Numbered from the stretch's first letter, positions 43,663 through 56,475 are shown. The stretch is DNA of 64,000 bases from Bubalus kerabau (GCF_029407905.1 NC_073626.1:85773482-85837481), one strand, 5' to 3'. A program made the numbers and translations. The notes: a model not told the origin generated them from the sequence alone.

Positions 43663-44957
43663 AGAAGAACACATTTCATAATCTGAGGATACAGCAAGGT
43701 ATTGCATATATATCATGAACATCCTTTTCAGTTTGTATGGTAGGTTGTACTTCATATCTAGTTACATATTATGTATGGGTCTCTGTCACAAAATAAAGAG
43801 GGAAATATCTTCAAATAAAAGCAAAGGGATTAGAAAGAGGGAATTATTGTTTTGTTTTTCTGTTAAACAAGTCATTTAAAATCTGGAAGTAAAAACTGTG
43901 GGTTATGAATGAATAGATGTTTAAAAATTTGTTATTCCAATTTTTATAGTACGTCCAGATAAAACTTGAATAAATACGTAGTTGTGCAGCCTTGCACAAA
44001 TTACCTAATGTCTTTGAGCCTTCATTTTTTCAGTGCAATAGGATAACTTCACCTAATTCCAATGGTTGAAGGAGAATTAAACTAAATCATATAACACTAT
44101 GCTTGGCACATGTTATGAACTCAAAAAGTACAAGTTTTCTGGCTCTCTCCCATCTTTAGTTTTAATCCTTGAATGGAAGAATAGGATGGAAACAAATATA
44201 GAAAAAATAAAATTAAACTTCAAAGAGTGATTAAAAATTGACAGATAAAAGCTATAATTTAATGGAATCTTCTAGCTGATGGCCTAGATGCAGCCCACTA
44301 AGATATTTAAGAAGATACAGGAAAATTAGAAAACTCATATCAATCCTAAAAACTGTGGCTGATCATCATCTTATTGCCAGAATCTGGATAAAAGGTCCAA
44401 TAGCATTAAAGATGAAATTTTACTGAAACAAACAACTGATAATGCTTTCTTGGTATAATTTAGAAAAGAAGCAATCCTGTTTTCTTGAAAGTTGTCAGGA
44501 ACACATTTCATCTCTCTCAGACTCTATTTCCTGGCTCAGAAACACAAGGTCAATACCAACCAAAGCAACTAGAAAGATGGTTTTGTTTTGTTTTTAAGCA
44601 GCTAGAATTCTGGTAGACTATCCTGGCAGCTATAGAATCTGCAATAAAATGCCAGGAAGGGAAAAAATAAACATAGGGCTAGAATGGGCCTTGAAAACAT
44701 GATATATACTAAGGATTATAATTTAATATGTGCTCCATCTGTCCAGAGTGTTGGGCAACAAGAGTGTAAGGGTTCAGGTCAGGTCACTATAACCTCCACT
44801 AACTGAATATATTGCAGATAGTAGAAGTTGTGATGGAAGTCATGCACTTCAGTGTACTGACTATGTCTAGATCTGAGGATGGGAGAGTACTTGAATTGAT
44901 AGACTTGGGGAAAAGGGTAATATATCAGTGCAGTGTCTCATGATAAACACTGAATTT
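43663..44957. other. Mostly unique DNA, no gene seen
   Basis: Apart from the MIR at 43985-44125, no repeat or coding signal recognised. Confidence 0.5.
43985..44125 (+). mobile_element. MIR SINE fragment
   Basis: 'gcagccttgcacaaattacc' and 'aatgtctttgagccttcatt' match the 'ctgtgtgacc...cctcagtttcc' core of MIR in order, ending with 'atgcttggcacatgttatga'. Diverged. Confidence 0.7.
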
Positions 44958-45172
44958 TGATAGGTCACTCAAGTGGTAAAGAATCTGTCTGCCAGTGCTA
45001 GAAACACAGGAAACATGGGTTTGATCCCTGGGTTGGGAAGATCCTCTGAAGAAGGAAATGGCAACCCACTTTATTTCGCCTGGGAAATCCCATGGACAGA
45101 GTAGCCTGGTGGGCTACAGTCTATGGGGTCTCAAAGAGTCAGACACAACTGAGGACTGGGCACACATGCACT
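44958..45172 (+). mobile_element. Bov-tA SINE
   Basis: 'gataggtcactcaagtggta' (degenerate head), 'gtttgatccctgggttggg', 'ggaaatggcaacccacttt', 'gagtcagacacaactgagg'. Complete but diverged at the head. Confidence 0.9.
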
Positions 45173-45288
45173 GCTCAATTGAGGATGAATAAACAGAAAA
45201 TAACAGCTTAGGGGAGCAAAGAGGAAAGGAGTTTGAAGGATAGCATGCCACGCAGATCCAGAGAAAACCTAAGAGTAATTTATCCAGA

Positions 45289-45862
45289 TCCACTGCAGAA
45301 GGTGATTGCAGCCATGAAATTAAAAGAAGCTTACTCCTTATAAGGAAAGTTATGACCAACCTAGACAGCATATTCAAAAGCAGAGACATTACTTTGCCAA
45401 CAAAGGTCCATATAGTCAAGGCTATGGTTTTTCCAGTGGTCATGTATGGATGTGAGAGAGTTGGACTGTGAAGAAAGCTGAGCACCGAAGTTTTGATGCT
45501 TTTGAACTGTGGCATTGGAGAAGACTCTTGAGAGTCCCTTGGACTGCAAGAAGATCCAACCAGTCCATCCTAAAGGAGACCAGTCCTGGGTGTTCATTGG
45601 AAGGACTGATGCTGAGGCTGAAACTCCAATACTTTGGCCACCTCATGCAAAGAGTTGACTCATTGGAAAAGACTCTGATGCTGGGAGGGATTGGGGACAG
45701 GAGGAGAAGGGGATGACAGAGGATGAGATGGCTGGATGACATCACCGAATCAATGCACATGAGTTTGGGTGAACTCTGGGAGTTGGTGATAGACAGGGAG
45801 GCCTGGTGTGCTGCGATTCATGGGATGGCAAAGAGTTGGACAGACTGAGTGACTGAACTGAA
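45289..45862 (+). mobile_element. BovB 3' fragment
   Basis: From the late RT region ('cactgcagaaggtgattgca') to the 3' end ('gactgagtgactgaactga'). Codes in broken frames for TVKKAEHRSFDAFELWHW, then ARRSNQSILKETSPG and KTLMLGGIGDRRRRG. The TSD is uncertain. Confidence 0.93.
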
Positions 45863-45967
45863 GATAATTGTATGTAACTGTTTGATATCTTCAGTTCAAG
45901 TCAGAAATGGCATTTCATGTCCTTGGGATTAAAGACAAACTCCATATCATTGGTGTTAACTCTCCAT

Positions 45968-46197
45968 TGGCAGGACTTGCTGCTGCAGCTGCTTAGTTGC
46001 TTATCATGTCCGACTCTGTGTGACCCCATGAACAGTAGCCCACTAGGGTCTTTTGTCCATGGGGATTCGCCAGGAAAGAATACCAGAGTGGTTTGCCATG
46101 CTCTCCTCCAGGGTATCTTCCCAACCCAAGGATTGAACCCAGGTCTTCTGCACTGCAGGCAGACTCTTTACCATCTGAGCCACCAGGGAAGCCTCGC
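45968..46197 (-). mobile_element. Bov-tA SINE, antisense
   Basis: Begins with a GCTGCTGCAGCTGCT stretch (complement of the CAG-type tail), then 'tagttgcttatcatgtccga', 'caggtcttctgcactgcagg' and 'ccatctgagccaccagggaa', the head complement. Confidence 0.94.
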
Positions 46198-46412
46198 TAA
46201 CCAAACAATATTCATTAGACCCATTATGAAATAGGAACCAAAACCCACAAGCAGAGTTGAGGATGAGAAAGAAAACATAGTGGAGGGAAATACAAAGGAA
46301 GTTGGATATCATAAGAAATCATAGCAATACTGGAAAATACCTTTAAAGAGCTCATTTAAGCCATAGCAATATTTTGTAATCTACATAGATGATTAAGTTT
46401 CAGATGGTGATT

Positions 46413-47022
46413 TTATTCATTCACTCATTAAGCAAATGTTTATTAAGTGCTTACTCTGCCAGACATTGTGCAAACAGTGAACAACAGAGTTTGGGTCGCT
46501 AATCTTAAGATTAATTTTAAGATTAATCTAATATTTAATCATATATGGCACAAGGAATTCAGACAAAAATCCAAAAGAGCTGATATTGATAAATGCTAGG
46601 AGAATTAGAGTAAATTGTGTAACAGAAAGTAAATGATAACTACTTTAAGGATTGGGTGGTCAAGGAAATTCTTTCCAAGAAAATCACATGAAACTGAGAC
46701 ACAAATGGCAAAGAGCCAGCCTTTCAGATAGAAGTGAGGAATTCTAAGAAAAAATATTAGTGCCAAAACCCTCATGGTAGAAACAAGCTCACTGTGTTCA
46801 GAGGATGGTAAGAAGGCTAGTATGGCTACCCCCACGGAGTCACAAAGAGTCAGACATGATTGAGCAAATAAGCATGATGGCTGAATCTTAGTGGACAAAG
46901 AGATTGTGTTAAAATATGATTAGATATGAAATCAGAACACGTACAATTTTGTAAATCAAGGAAAGTAGCTTAGATATCATTCTAAGTGTACTGAAAGCCA
47001 TGGGAGGTTTTAAATGACCAAA
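46413..47022 (-). mobile_element. L2 LINE fragment, antisense
   Basis: 'attcattcactcattaagca', 'gtttattaagtgcttactct' and 'gccagacattgtgcaaacag', then, further right, 'ggtcaaggaaattctttcc', 'gaaactgagacacaaatgg' and 'gaaagccatgggaggtttta'. This is the block order of antisense L2. Interrupted at 46830-46872 by a Bov tail. Confidence 0.75.
46830..46872 (+). mobile_element. Short Bov SINE/BovB tail
   Basis: 'cccacggagtcacaaagagt' plus 'cagacatgattgagcaaata', the last ~40 bp of a Bov element inside the L2 copy. Confidence 0.75.
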
Positions 47023-48159
47023 TTTATCTATGAGTTGGCTTGAGTACCCAGAAAGCAGAATCTGAGACAAAGCTTAAATGTGCGTACTTCTGGGGAGAAT
47101 TTGATCCCAAAGAGCAACTAGGAAGAAGATGGGGGCAATTCAAAGAATGAAGGAGAGCCATTACAATAATGCATTAGTACAGCAGCCAAAACTAGGGATC
47201 AGTGCTTACTAAATGCAAGAGATCATCTGACAAACCATATGGAATGTAACTTTGAACTTTCTTTCCCATTTCCCACTGGTTAAATATATGTCCCACCAGA
47301 TACTAATATATATCCATATGTCTATAGCTATATGTATGCAAATAGAACTTGTATATTTAATTTAACCTCTCAGATAAGAAAAACTAATAAAGTATACTTT
47401 AATAAATTATTAAATTTTGAAATTGGAGAAGAAAAATTATAAATTTAAAAATTAGCAAAACTTATCCGCTTGAACATTTTAAAACATTATCAATGCCATA
47501 TAACTAGTTAAACAAGAAATTACTAACACAATAACAGAACAATTTATAAAATAAAATATTTAGGTATGTAAAGTTGTCAAATTAAGCTAAAACTTGAACA
47601 CAAAGAAATTCCAAGTGCTAAAAGATATTATTTAAAAACAAAATAGATTAAATAATTTCACATAAGAAGCCAGGAGCAAAGTAGCACTAAAGAAAAATAA
47701 GGTTTGAAAAAAGAAATTGAATACTCAGTAAAGATGAAAAATTAGAAATTTTCAAGTTCAAGATGTGGTTTTTCTTAAACAAAAGCAAACAAAAAACATG
47801 GAAAGGGGGAAAAAAAACCAAACAACCAAAATTACATTAAGACTGCCAAAACTCAGTCTTCAACTTCTGCCAATGTAAGAGCAAAAGAAATTTGATTTAC
47901 CCTCTAACCTTAACCAAATACAAAACTAGACAAAATAAGTAAAGCTACAATTTTCAGACATTGGACAGTGAATAGAATAGAAAGGGCATCCCTGAAGAGA
48001 AAAGGAAACAAATCAGGTGAGTCTTATGAATACCCCAATTCACTGTCTAGAGAAAGTTTCCATAACACAGAGCAGTAAGAGGAATTGAACAGACCGGCTG
48101 TCTTGCTTAGCTGAAGAGTTCAAAATGCTGGCAGGCAAAGTTGGCTAGAATCTGTGCTG
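47023..48159. other. AT-rich DNA, possibly L1 5' region at its right end
   Basis: 47023-47800 has no identifiable repeat. 47800-48159 may already belong to the 5' part of the old L1 that follows. No host gene. Confidence 0.4.
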
Positions 48160-49403
48160 CAAAATACCAGAGCTGAGGAACATAGGGCTAGTAGCAAAAG
48201 ACAAAAGAGTCAATAGAAACTGGCCCAGAAATGATGAAGATGATAGAAGTCACAGACAAGAGCATTAAACAAGAATATATAAGAAAACGTAAGCATGATA
48301 AGGAGAGAAGTAGAAGATGTATAAAAGACCCATCTCTAACTTCTAAAGATAAAAACTGCAATTTTTGAAAAAAAAAAAAACACAAAAACTGAATGACATT
48401 AGCAACAGATTTGACACCGTGGAAAGAAAAATTAACTGAAAGATTTGGCAATAGAAACTATTCAAAATAAATGTAAAAAGAAAAAGGCTGAAAAAATCAA
48501 CATGGTGTCAATGAGCTGCTGACATTAAGAGATTAAACAAATATGTAAACTGATTCTCAGATGTAGATGGGGGACTTGAAGAAATGGTGTCCAGAATTCT
48601 TTTAAATTTGTTGAAAACTGCATATCCACAAATTCAAGAAGGTAAACAAATTCTAAGAAAAAAACATGAAGAAAATGACATCAAATCACACCATAAACAA
48701 ATTGCTGAAAAGCAGTGAATAGAAAGGAAAACCTTAAAAGCAGCCAGCAAAAAAAAACAAAAAAAAAGTTAGGTATAGAAGAATAAATATAAAAATAGTA
48801 TCTTTCATGACAGAAAACCAAAAATTCAATACACAATGGTGAAATATCTTCAAATTATTGGAAGAAGAAGGAGAGGACAAAGAGGGAGAAGAGCTAGAAC
48901 ACTGTACCCAGAAAAGATTGTCATTATAAAGTAAAGGCACAAGTTTAGCTTTGCAAAATCTGAGATAATTCATTACTATTAGGCCAGCGCCACAAGGAAC
49001 TTTAAAGGAGGTCATAATTGAAAGTTGTAATAGTTGGAAATATGGCTCTACACACATGTAAGAGGAATGCCAGATATGGTAAATATGTGTGGGAAAAAAT
49101 AAAATGTGGGAAAGTATCAAAATAAGACATTCTTCCTATTAATGAGAAGTGTTCAAAGCAAAATAATAGCATGTGTTGTGGCTTTGTAAATAGGAAAGAA
49201 CATGAGGTATAAAAATACTAGTATGGCCTGGGAAGGGAGAAATGGAATTATTGAATTTTAAGCTTCTTATACTATTCTTGAAGTATAAATAAAGGGTATA
49301 ACTAAAAAATGGAGATAAAAGTGATATCATAAAATAAATTAATACAAATGAAGACAAAAAAGGGAAAAGAAACAAGCATCTTGTTGGAAGCACTGAAAAT
49401 GAA

Positions 49404-49928
49404 TCAGATCAGATCAGATCAGATCAGTCACTCAGTCGTGTCCGACTCTTTGCGACCCCATGAATTGCAGCATGCTAGGCCTCCCTATCCATCACCAACT
49501 CCCGGAATTCACTCAGACTCACATCCATCAAGTCAGTGATGCCATCCAGCCATCTCATCCTCTGTCGTCCCCTTCTCCTCTTGCCCCCAATCCCTCCCAG
49601 CATCAGAGTCTTTTCCAATGAGTCAACTCTTCACATGAGGTGGCCAAAGTACTGGAGTTTCAGCTTCAGCATCATTCCTTCCAAAGAAATCCCAGAGCTG
49701 ATCTCCTTCAGAATGGACTGGTTGGATCTCCTTGCAGTCCAAGGGGCTCTCAAGAGTCTTCTGCAACACCACAGTTCAAAACCATCAATTCTTCAGCGCT
49801 CAGCCTTCTTCACAGTCCAACTCTCACATCCATACATGACCACAGGAAAAACCATAGCCTTGACTAGATGAACCTTTGTTGGCAAAGTAATGTCTCTGCT
49901 TTTGAATATGCTATTTAGGTTGGTCATA
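49404..49928 (-). mobile_element. BovB 3' fragment, antisense
   Basis: Left edge is a (GATCA)n tail (about 49404-49426), then 'cactcagtcgtgtccgactc' and the complement of the RT C-terminus to 'ctatttaggttggtcat'. On the minus strand, 49987-49793 reads NLNSIFKSRDITLPTKVHL, then SWTVKKAER. Only lightly diverged. Confidence 0.94.
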
Positions 49929-50082
49929 ATAGCAAGATTTAAATTGAACTTTATTGATAATTGCATTAGATGTAAACACTTAAGCACTACAGAGTCAATT
50001 ATATTAGATTTTAAAAAGCAAGGCTCAATTATATAATGTCTACAAATAAAAAAACTTTAACTATAAAGACATAACTTGAAAA

Positions 50083-50290
50083 GACTTCCCTGGTGGCTCA
50101 GATGGTAAAGAATCTACCTGTAGTGCAGAAGACCTGGGTTCAATCCCTGGGTCAGAAAGATCCCCTGGAGAAGGGAATGCTACCCATTCCAGTATTCTTG
50201 CCTGTAGAATTCCATGGACAGAGCAGCCCGGCGGACTCAGTCTATGGGATTGCAAAGAGTTGGACAACTGAGCAACTAACACTTTCACTT
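50083..50290 (+). mobile_element. Bov-tA SINE
   Basis: 'gacttccctggtggctcaga' head, 'gttcaatccctgggtcagaa' B-box, tail 'gcaaagagttggacaactga' and 'actttcactt'. Flanks 'cttgaaaag' and 'cttaaaag' may be a worn TSD. Confidence 0.93.
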
Positions 50291-50829
50291 AAACTTAAAA
50301 GTAAAAGAATAACAAAAAATATAATATCCTAAGACTAATTTAAAAAAAAAAGCAGGAGTGGCTATATTACTATCAAGCACTGGATCTATGAAGCCGCTAT
50401 ATCTATAAAAAAGACTGAATTTTGGTTAAAATTCTTCTCCTAAATGTTTCACATACTGGGTATGACAGAATAAGATACTACTGGATAAGACTGCCTGCAT
50501 AAAATATCTACTATATAAAATTTGAACATAATGAAAAAGGAGCTAGAAAGTGTTTGAGAGGAAACAGAAGCAGACAGCTTTGGGTAGAGGGTTCATAATT
50601 GCTTGGAAAAGAGAGAGTAGGGAGCCATATAAGTAAATTCTCACCTCTGTGACTTGTAGTCCAGACTGAGTACAGTAAAGGAATACCTCTGCATGTGAGA
50701 AACAGACCCTAAACAATCCAGGGACATTCAGAAGATCTGAACTGAGACTGAATCTGCAACATAAGAAATATAGTTTGGAGTTCAAATTCAGCCCTGAAAA
50801 TTATCTGCTAAAAGCATGGAAATAATATT

Positions 50830-51250
50830 CATTGGATTAAACTAACAGAATTCAGAACCTAGACAGCATTGATAATGTTCAAGATACAATCCAAAATTAA
50901 TACATGAAGAACCAAGAAAACTGAACATATTCAAAGGAGAAAAGCAATTGTCTGAGTCCAAGATGGACCAAATGTTGCAACTAACAGGAAAGAATTTTAA
51001 AGCAGCTATTATAAATATTCTCAATGAAGTAAAACAAAACAAATTTCCAATGTCTGAAAATCTTAACAAAAAAATCAGAAACACAATAAGAAAATCAAAT
51101 GGCATCTGACCTCCAAACTGAGGGAGTAAAGAATACGGCAGATGCCCTCTCTGGGAAAACAATAAATGAAGTCGTGAAATTAGACAGCTATTTTCCAAAG
51201 TTTCTGGAAATTTCCCTAAGGTCGTACAACAAATGAAGAAATATGTGTAG
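50830..51250 (+). mobile_element. Old L1 5'/ORF1 region
   Basis: 'cattgataatgttcaagata', 'caatccaaaattaatacatg', 'aagaaccaagaaaactgaac' and 'aattttaaagcagctattat' reproduce the ORF1 N-terminal DNA of old mammalian L1s. Closely related in content to 52690-52960. 51250-52600 may be its 5'-flank or UTR material. Confidence 0.7.
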
Positions 51251-52689
51251 AAGAAACTCTACTAAATGTCAGTAGGACCAGTGAATGTCTGTGGCATGTG
51301 AATCATGACTTGCTAATTACACACATCAGCCCTGTGTTGCAGAAATTCTGCCCTGGCCATGTGCAGTCTAGAAGATGGGACTCCCTTCCCCAACTACTCC
51401 CAAGGTGACTGTCTTCTTTCACCCCAGTAGGGGCAAGTTGCTGGCATTTCTCATTGCATCCCACACCCTTATAGCCCTGTGTTGCAGAAGTTCTGTCCTG
51501 GGCAGCTACAGCTGAGAACAGAGCTCTCTCTCTACTCAGCTGAAATACTGGGACCCTGATAGCCTTTGCCCAGCTCACTCATAGGATGGAAGTTTCATGT
51601 CAGAAGGAGCAGAAAGAGAAGACTAAAGATTGCCACTCACACCTGTGTCACACATGTCATCTTAGGGAAAAGAGGTCACAGGCCGAAGATCTGGTATAGT
51701 GCTGCAGAAGAGAAGAGATCATAAGAACAAAGATCTTCACAGCTCTACTTGAAGGTACTAACTTTAATTGAAATAGAGAGTAGAGAACTTCATGTTTAAG
51801 AGTATCCTCAAAAACAAACAAACAAAAAAAGTGTATCTTGGTGGAAAACTGAGAGTAGTCACTAGCTCTGATACAAGCAAAACATTAGTGAAACCAAGAG
51901 TGTTCTAGAGATAGCAAAGAAGAGCCCTTCTCTGATCATAGACAACTCTGGTAGGCAAAAGGGTATGCTCATTTGGCTGATGGCACCCACTGAGGACCTG
52001 GCAACCCATTCCAGTATTACTTGCTGGGATAATCCCATGGAAAGAGAAGTCCATGGAGTTGCAAAGTATAGGACATGACTGAAGAGACTGAGCAAGCATA
52101 CACTCAGGCAGTCATTCAGGAGTATTCATAGCAAGATCGGGCAGATGAGATAGCATGCTGCAAGGGACACATGGAACTATCAATACAGGGGTGAAGCCAC
52201 ATTGGCATTAAATACAACCTCTGACAAAACACTGTTTAATAATAAAGTATTCTGGCCTAGAAGGAACTCTCAGAAAACCAGATTGAAAAATAAAATTACA
52301 CTCATCTCTAGCAGTCTGAAAGACTGTATATGTACAAGACTGTGCCCTTCCAGGAAAACTCAGAGAGGGAGCCTCCACACACCTTTTCTCTGGATGAAAA
52401 AGCACCAGGTGGCTAGGAGGCAAGAGAGTTGGGGCAGGGTGTATGGAATAGGAAAATAGAGTCTCTGAACTATGATGTCAATTTTCAGGTCCAATGGTGA
52501 AAGGTAAAAAACTAACTGCCTAAGGGGATTTAAGCATAACCTTTGGCCAATAAGTAGCTTGTGTTGGCCCATGGGCAATCCCTATGAAACAAGCCTAAAG
52601 AAAAAAAAATAAGTAAAAGGGTCTGATTAGGAGTATTGTGAGTACCGCACTGCAGGGGAAATAAACTTTTTGTAACATCAGTTCAGCTA
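51251..52689. other. Unassigned DNA with a 29-bp internal duplication
   Basis: Includes a Bov tail (51995-52102) and a repeated block (51328-51356 and 51473-51501). Otherwise no gene. 52202-52578 frames have no domain. Confidence 0.4.
51995..52102 (+). mobile_element. Bov-A/Bov-tA 3' fragment
   Basis: 'gacctggcaacccattccag', 'gataatcccatggaaagaga' and 'aggacatgactgaagagact' are the second half of a Bov SINE. Diverged. Confidence 0.75.
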
Positions 52690-55600
52690 AGTCACAAACA
52701 AAGACGCAAACAAACAAGAAAACAATTCCTGAGGGCAACAGTACCTGGTCACTACAATATATTATCAAAAGTATCCAGTATTCAGAAAATAAATATGAGA
52801 TATGAAAAGAAACAGGAAATCTTGACCCCTACATAGGAAAAGAAAGCAGGCAATGTATATTGCTTTTGAGAGGCCAAGATATTGGACTTAGCAGACAAAG
52901 ACACCAAAGTAGCAGTTATAGATATATTCAAAAGCTAAAGGAAATCATGCTTACAGAACTAAAGAAAAGTACAGTGACAATGTTTCTTTAAATGAAAAAT
53001 ATTGGGAAAGATATAGAAATTATTAAAAAGACCAAAAGTTCAATCCCTGGGTCGAGAAGATCCCCTGGAGGAGAGCATGGCAACCCATTCCAGTGTTCTT
53101 GACTGGAGAATCCCATGGACAGATGAGACTGATGGACTATGGTCCATAGGGTCACAAAGAGTCAGACATAACTGAAGTGACTTGGCACATATATAAAGGT
53201 AAAATCAGAAGTGGAAAAAACACAATAGCAAAAAAGAAAAACACAATATAAATTCCCAGAAACAGATCTGAACTGTCAAAAAAAAAAAGAATCATCAAAC
53301 TTAGGATACAGCAATAGAAGTCATGCATCAGAAGAACACAGAGTAAAAAAGAATAAGTAAAATAAGACAGAGCTTCAGAGGAATGTGAGAATTCATTAAA
53401 TGTATCAACATGTACATAATGTGAGTATCAGAGAGGAGAAAGACAAAGGCTTAGAAAAATAATTGAAGGTATAATGGCTAAAATATTCTCAAATTTGATA
53501 GAAAACAATCTATGTGCCAAAACACTCAAAAATTCCAAGTATGATTAACATAAAAACTTCTGCACACAGATATACCATAGCTAAAATGCTGAAACCACAC
53601 TCAAAAAAATCTTGAAAGCAACAAGAGAAAATGATTCATCATGTACAAGGGAACACCAGTAATTTTAAAAGTGAAATTCTTAAGACAAACGGTGGAGATC
53701 ACAGGAAAGGATGACATATTCTAAGTGCTGAAAGTTAAAAACCAAGAATTTTATAGCCAGCAAAGCTAATTTTCAAAAACGAAGAAGAAATAACAATTCC
53801 CAGATAAACACAAACAGGGAAGTTGTTATTAGCAGAACTACCTTATAAGAAGTACTAAAGAAAGTTACTCAAGCATGAAGCAAGTGACATCTGACAGTAT
53901 TTGAAGCCACATGAAAGAAAAAAAGAGAGAGCAACATAAAGGTAATTATGTAGGTAGTATACAGTGATGGTGTAATTGCATAAAGTTTTAATCTTTTCTC
54001 CACTTGACTGATTTAGAAAGCAACTGCATAAAACATTATGAATGTAATTGTATTGTTTAGCATTACAGAAATGGAATATATTTGATAATAACAGCACAAA
54101 CAAGTAGGTGGGAACAAAACTGTATTCCAGTAAAGAAATAGCAACACATAGTAACTTAAGTTCACGGGGAGGATCGAAGAGAACCAGAGAGGGTAAATAA
54201 AAAGCTTAGTACAGCAAGCTATAAATATACATTTGCTCTCATTTCCTCTCAGCTTCCTTAAAAGAGTATGTACTGCTGAGTTTGTTACATATAGGCATAA
54301 TAAGAATAGCATTAATAGCACCAAAAATTGGGAGGGAGTGGAGCTATATAGTAATAAAATTTCTCTATTTTTTTGTACATGTCAGTATAAACTAGAGGGG
54401 GTAATTTAGTATGCACATTGTAAACTGAAGAGAATTCACTAAGTAAATAACTCAAAAATATAACTTAAAAAATCTTTACAGAAACTAAAATGTCACACTA
54501 CAAATCTTTACACTTAGGAAAGAGGAGGGAGAAAATCTTGTGGGACACATAAAAAACCAAAAGCAAGAATGCAGCTTTAAATCCAATCACATAAATAATA
54601 ACATTAAATTTGATGGTTTAAGCCATCCATTCAAAAGACAGATTTTGAGAGATTAGATTTTTTTAAAAAATGGACCCAACTATATCCTGTCCATAGGAGA
54701 CACATTTTAGAGTCAAATATGCAAGTAGTTTGAAAGTAAAAGGATAGAAAAAGTTATACCATGAAAACAGCTGTAAATGAGCTAGATGGGCTATACTAAT
54801 ATCAGATAGAGACTTAAAAACTTCTAGAAAAAACACTTCTCAACTTATTTTATGAGACTAGTATTATCCCAAAGCCAAAACTACAAAAAAAAAAAAAAGA
54901 AAGAAAGAAAAGAAAACCACAGACCAAAATTTTTTACATGCAAAAAATCATTTTTAATATATTAGCAAATTGATTTCAGCAATGTGTAAGATTAGTTAGC
55001 ATAACAATATCAAATGGGTTTTATGCTAGGATTTCAGACTTGTTTAACATCTGAAAATCAATAGATGTAATATACCCTATTAATAGAATAATGTACAAAA
55101 TTCATATTATCATCACAACAGATGAAGAAAAAGCATTTGACAATATCCAACACCATGATAAAAGGCAGTCAAATTAGAAGGAACTTCCTTAACCTGATAA
55201 ACAACGTCTGTGAAGATCCTACAGGTCTCATCATATTGTAAGTGAAATGTTTCTTCCAAAGATCAAGAAAAACATAGGAGTGTGTACTCTTGCTGCTTTT
55301 ATTTGATACTGTACTGGAGGTTCTAGAATGGACATTTAAGCAAAAAAAAAAAAAATCATCGACTGTAAAGGAAGAAGTAAAACTAGATATATTTGAAAAC
55401 AAAATGAACTAATATACATGAAATTCTAATAAAACTGCTGAAAAGCTATCAGAATTAATAAATGAGTTGAGCAGGGCTTAGGATACAAGAATAAAGTACA
55501 AAAAAATCAATTGCCCTTCTATATACAGGCAATTACTTTCTGAAAATTAAATTAAAATAATATTTACAATAGTGTCAAAAAGTAAAATAATTAGATATAT

Positions 55601-55690
55601 ATTTAATAGAAGTAGGACAAAACTTGTATTCAGAAATCCATAAAACAGTGTTGAAAAGTTAAAGACCTAAAAAAATTAAAATTATAATAG
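52690..55690 (+). mobile_element. Old L1, ORF1 to RT, decayed
   Basis: Sense old L1. ORF1 text: 'gagaggccaagatattggac', 'cagacaaagacaccaaagta', later 'cttgaaagcaacaagagaaa' and 'aagaattttatagccagcaa'. ORF2 endonuclease: 'cccaactatatcctgtccat' and 'ggctatactaatatcagata'. RT: 'acagatgaagaaaaagcatt' then 'tgacaatatccaacaccatg' (motif A, about 55118-55160), and further palm and thumb text to 55690. No frame survives more than about 80 codons. A Bov-tA sits at 53037-53190, and an A/GAAA run at 54880-54912. Confidence 0.8.
53037..53190 (+). mobile_element. Bov-tA SINE, 5'-truncated
   Basis: Starts in the B-box ('agttcaatccctgggtcgag') and continues through 'gaatcccatggacagatgag' to 'gagtcagacataactgaagt'. 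The A-box half of the head is missing. Confidence 0.9.
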
Positions 55691-55838
55691 AGATTGTTTG
55701 TCTTAATTATCCAACTTTGCCCCAGAAATGTTTATCTGTATATAAGGTATTAACAGAAATAAGATACATTGGCATGAAAACAGACTAATTTGTCATTGAC
55801 TGTAAAAAAAAAATAGGCAAGACTATTAAGTACTGAAT

Positions 55839-56041
55839 ATAGAAGGCACTGAAATATTGAAGGCAAAAGGAGAAGAGAATGGCAAGGGGTGAGATGGTAA
55901 GATCGCATTCCAACTCATTAGAAATGAACTTGAGCAAACTCTGGGAGATAGTGGAGGACAGGGAAGCCTTGTATGCTGCAGTCCATGGGGTTGCAAAGAG
56001 TTGGACATGACTTAGTGACTGAATAACAACAATAGAAGGCA
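55839..56041 (+). mobile_element. BovB 3' fragment
   Basis: Perfect 10-bp TSD 'atagaaggca' (55839-55848 and 56032-56041). The insert ends in the RT C-terminus and 3' UTR ('gaaggcaaaaggagaagaga', 'caaagagttggacatgactt') with a CAA-type tail. Confidence 0.9.
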
Positions 56042-56190
56042 TATATTAGCAAGCACTGATTTTTATATATATGTGTGTAATTAATAAACAATATGTAATA
56101 TATTTAATTTGCTATTTTAGTAAGTTAGCTTAATATTATAATCACTTAGGAATTAATGTAGAAGAAAATATGGGTATCTATTGGATTTCA

Positions 56191-56465
56191 ACGGAGAAGG
56201 CAATGGCACCCCACTCCAGTACTCTTGCCTGGAAAATCCCATGGACAGAGGAGCCTGGTAGGCTGCAGTCCATGGGGTCGCTAAGAGTCAGACATGACTG
56301 AGCGACTTCACTTTCACTTTTCACTTTCATGCATTGGAGAAGGAAATGGCAACCCACTCCAGTGTTCTTTCCTGGAGAATCCCAGGGATGGGGGAGCCTA
56401 GTGGGCTGCCATCTATGGGGTCACACAGAGTCGGACACAACTGAAGCGACTTAGCAGCAGCAGCA
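56191..56465 (+). mobile_element. Bov-A2 dimeric SINE
   Basis: Two head-to-tail Bov-A units (about 56193-56299 and 56335-56450), joined by 'acttcactttcacttttcac' linker text and followed by a (CAG)n end (56452-56464). Each has 'atggcacc/caacccactccag', 'gaatcccatgg'-type and 'gagtcagacatgactgag' blocks. Flanks 'ttggatttca' (56181-56190) and 'tttgatttca' (56466-56475) probably form the TSD. Confidence 0.93.
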
Positions 56466-56475
56466 TTTGATTTCA

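Larger units (their letters stand above)
48160..50420 (+). mobile_element. Old L1, ORF1 and start of ORF2, decayed
   Basis: Sense old L1. 48160-48780 resembles the 5'/ORF1 N-terminal part ('gtcaatagaaactggccca', 'aaccttaaaagcagccagc'). 48790-49120 is the ORF1 C-terminus ('gaacactgtacccagaaaag', 'aaggaactttaaaggaggtc'). 49945-50080 and 50300-50420 decode to an ORF2 endonuclease start (GVAILLS-type text from 'aggagtggctatattacta'). Every frame has many stops. Interrupted by a BovB (49404-49928) and a Bov-tA (50083-50290). Confidence 0.65.
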
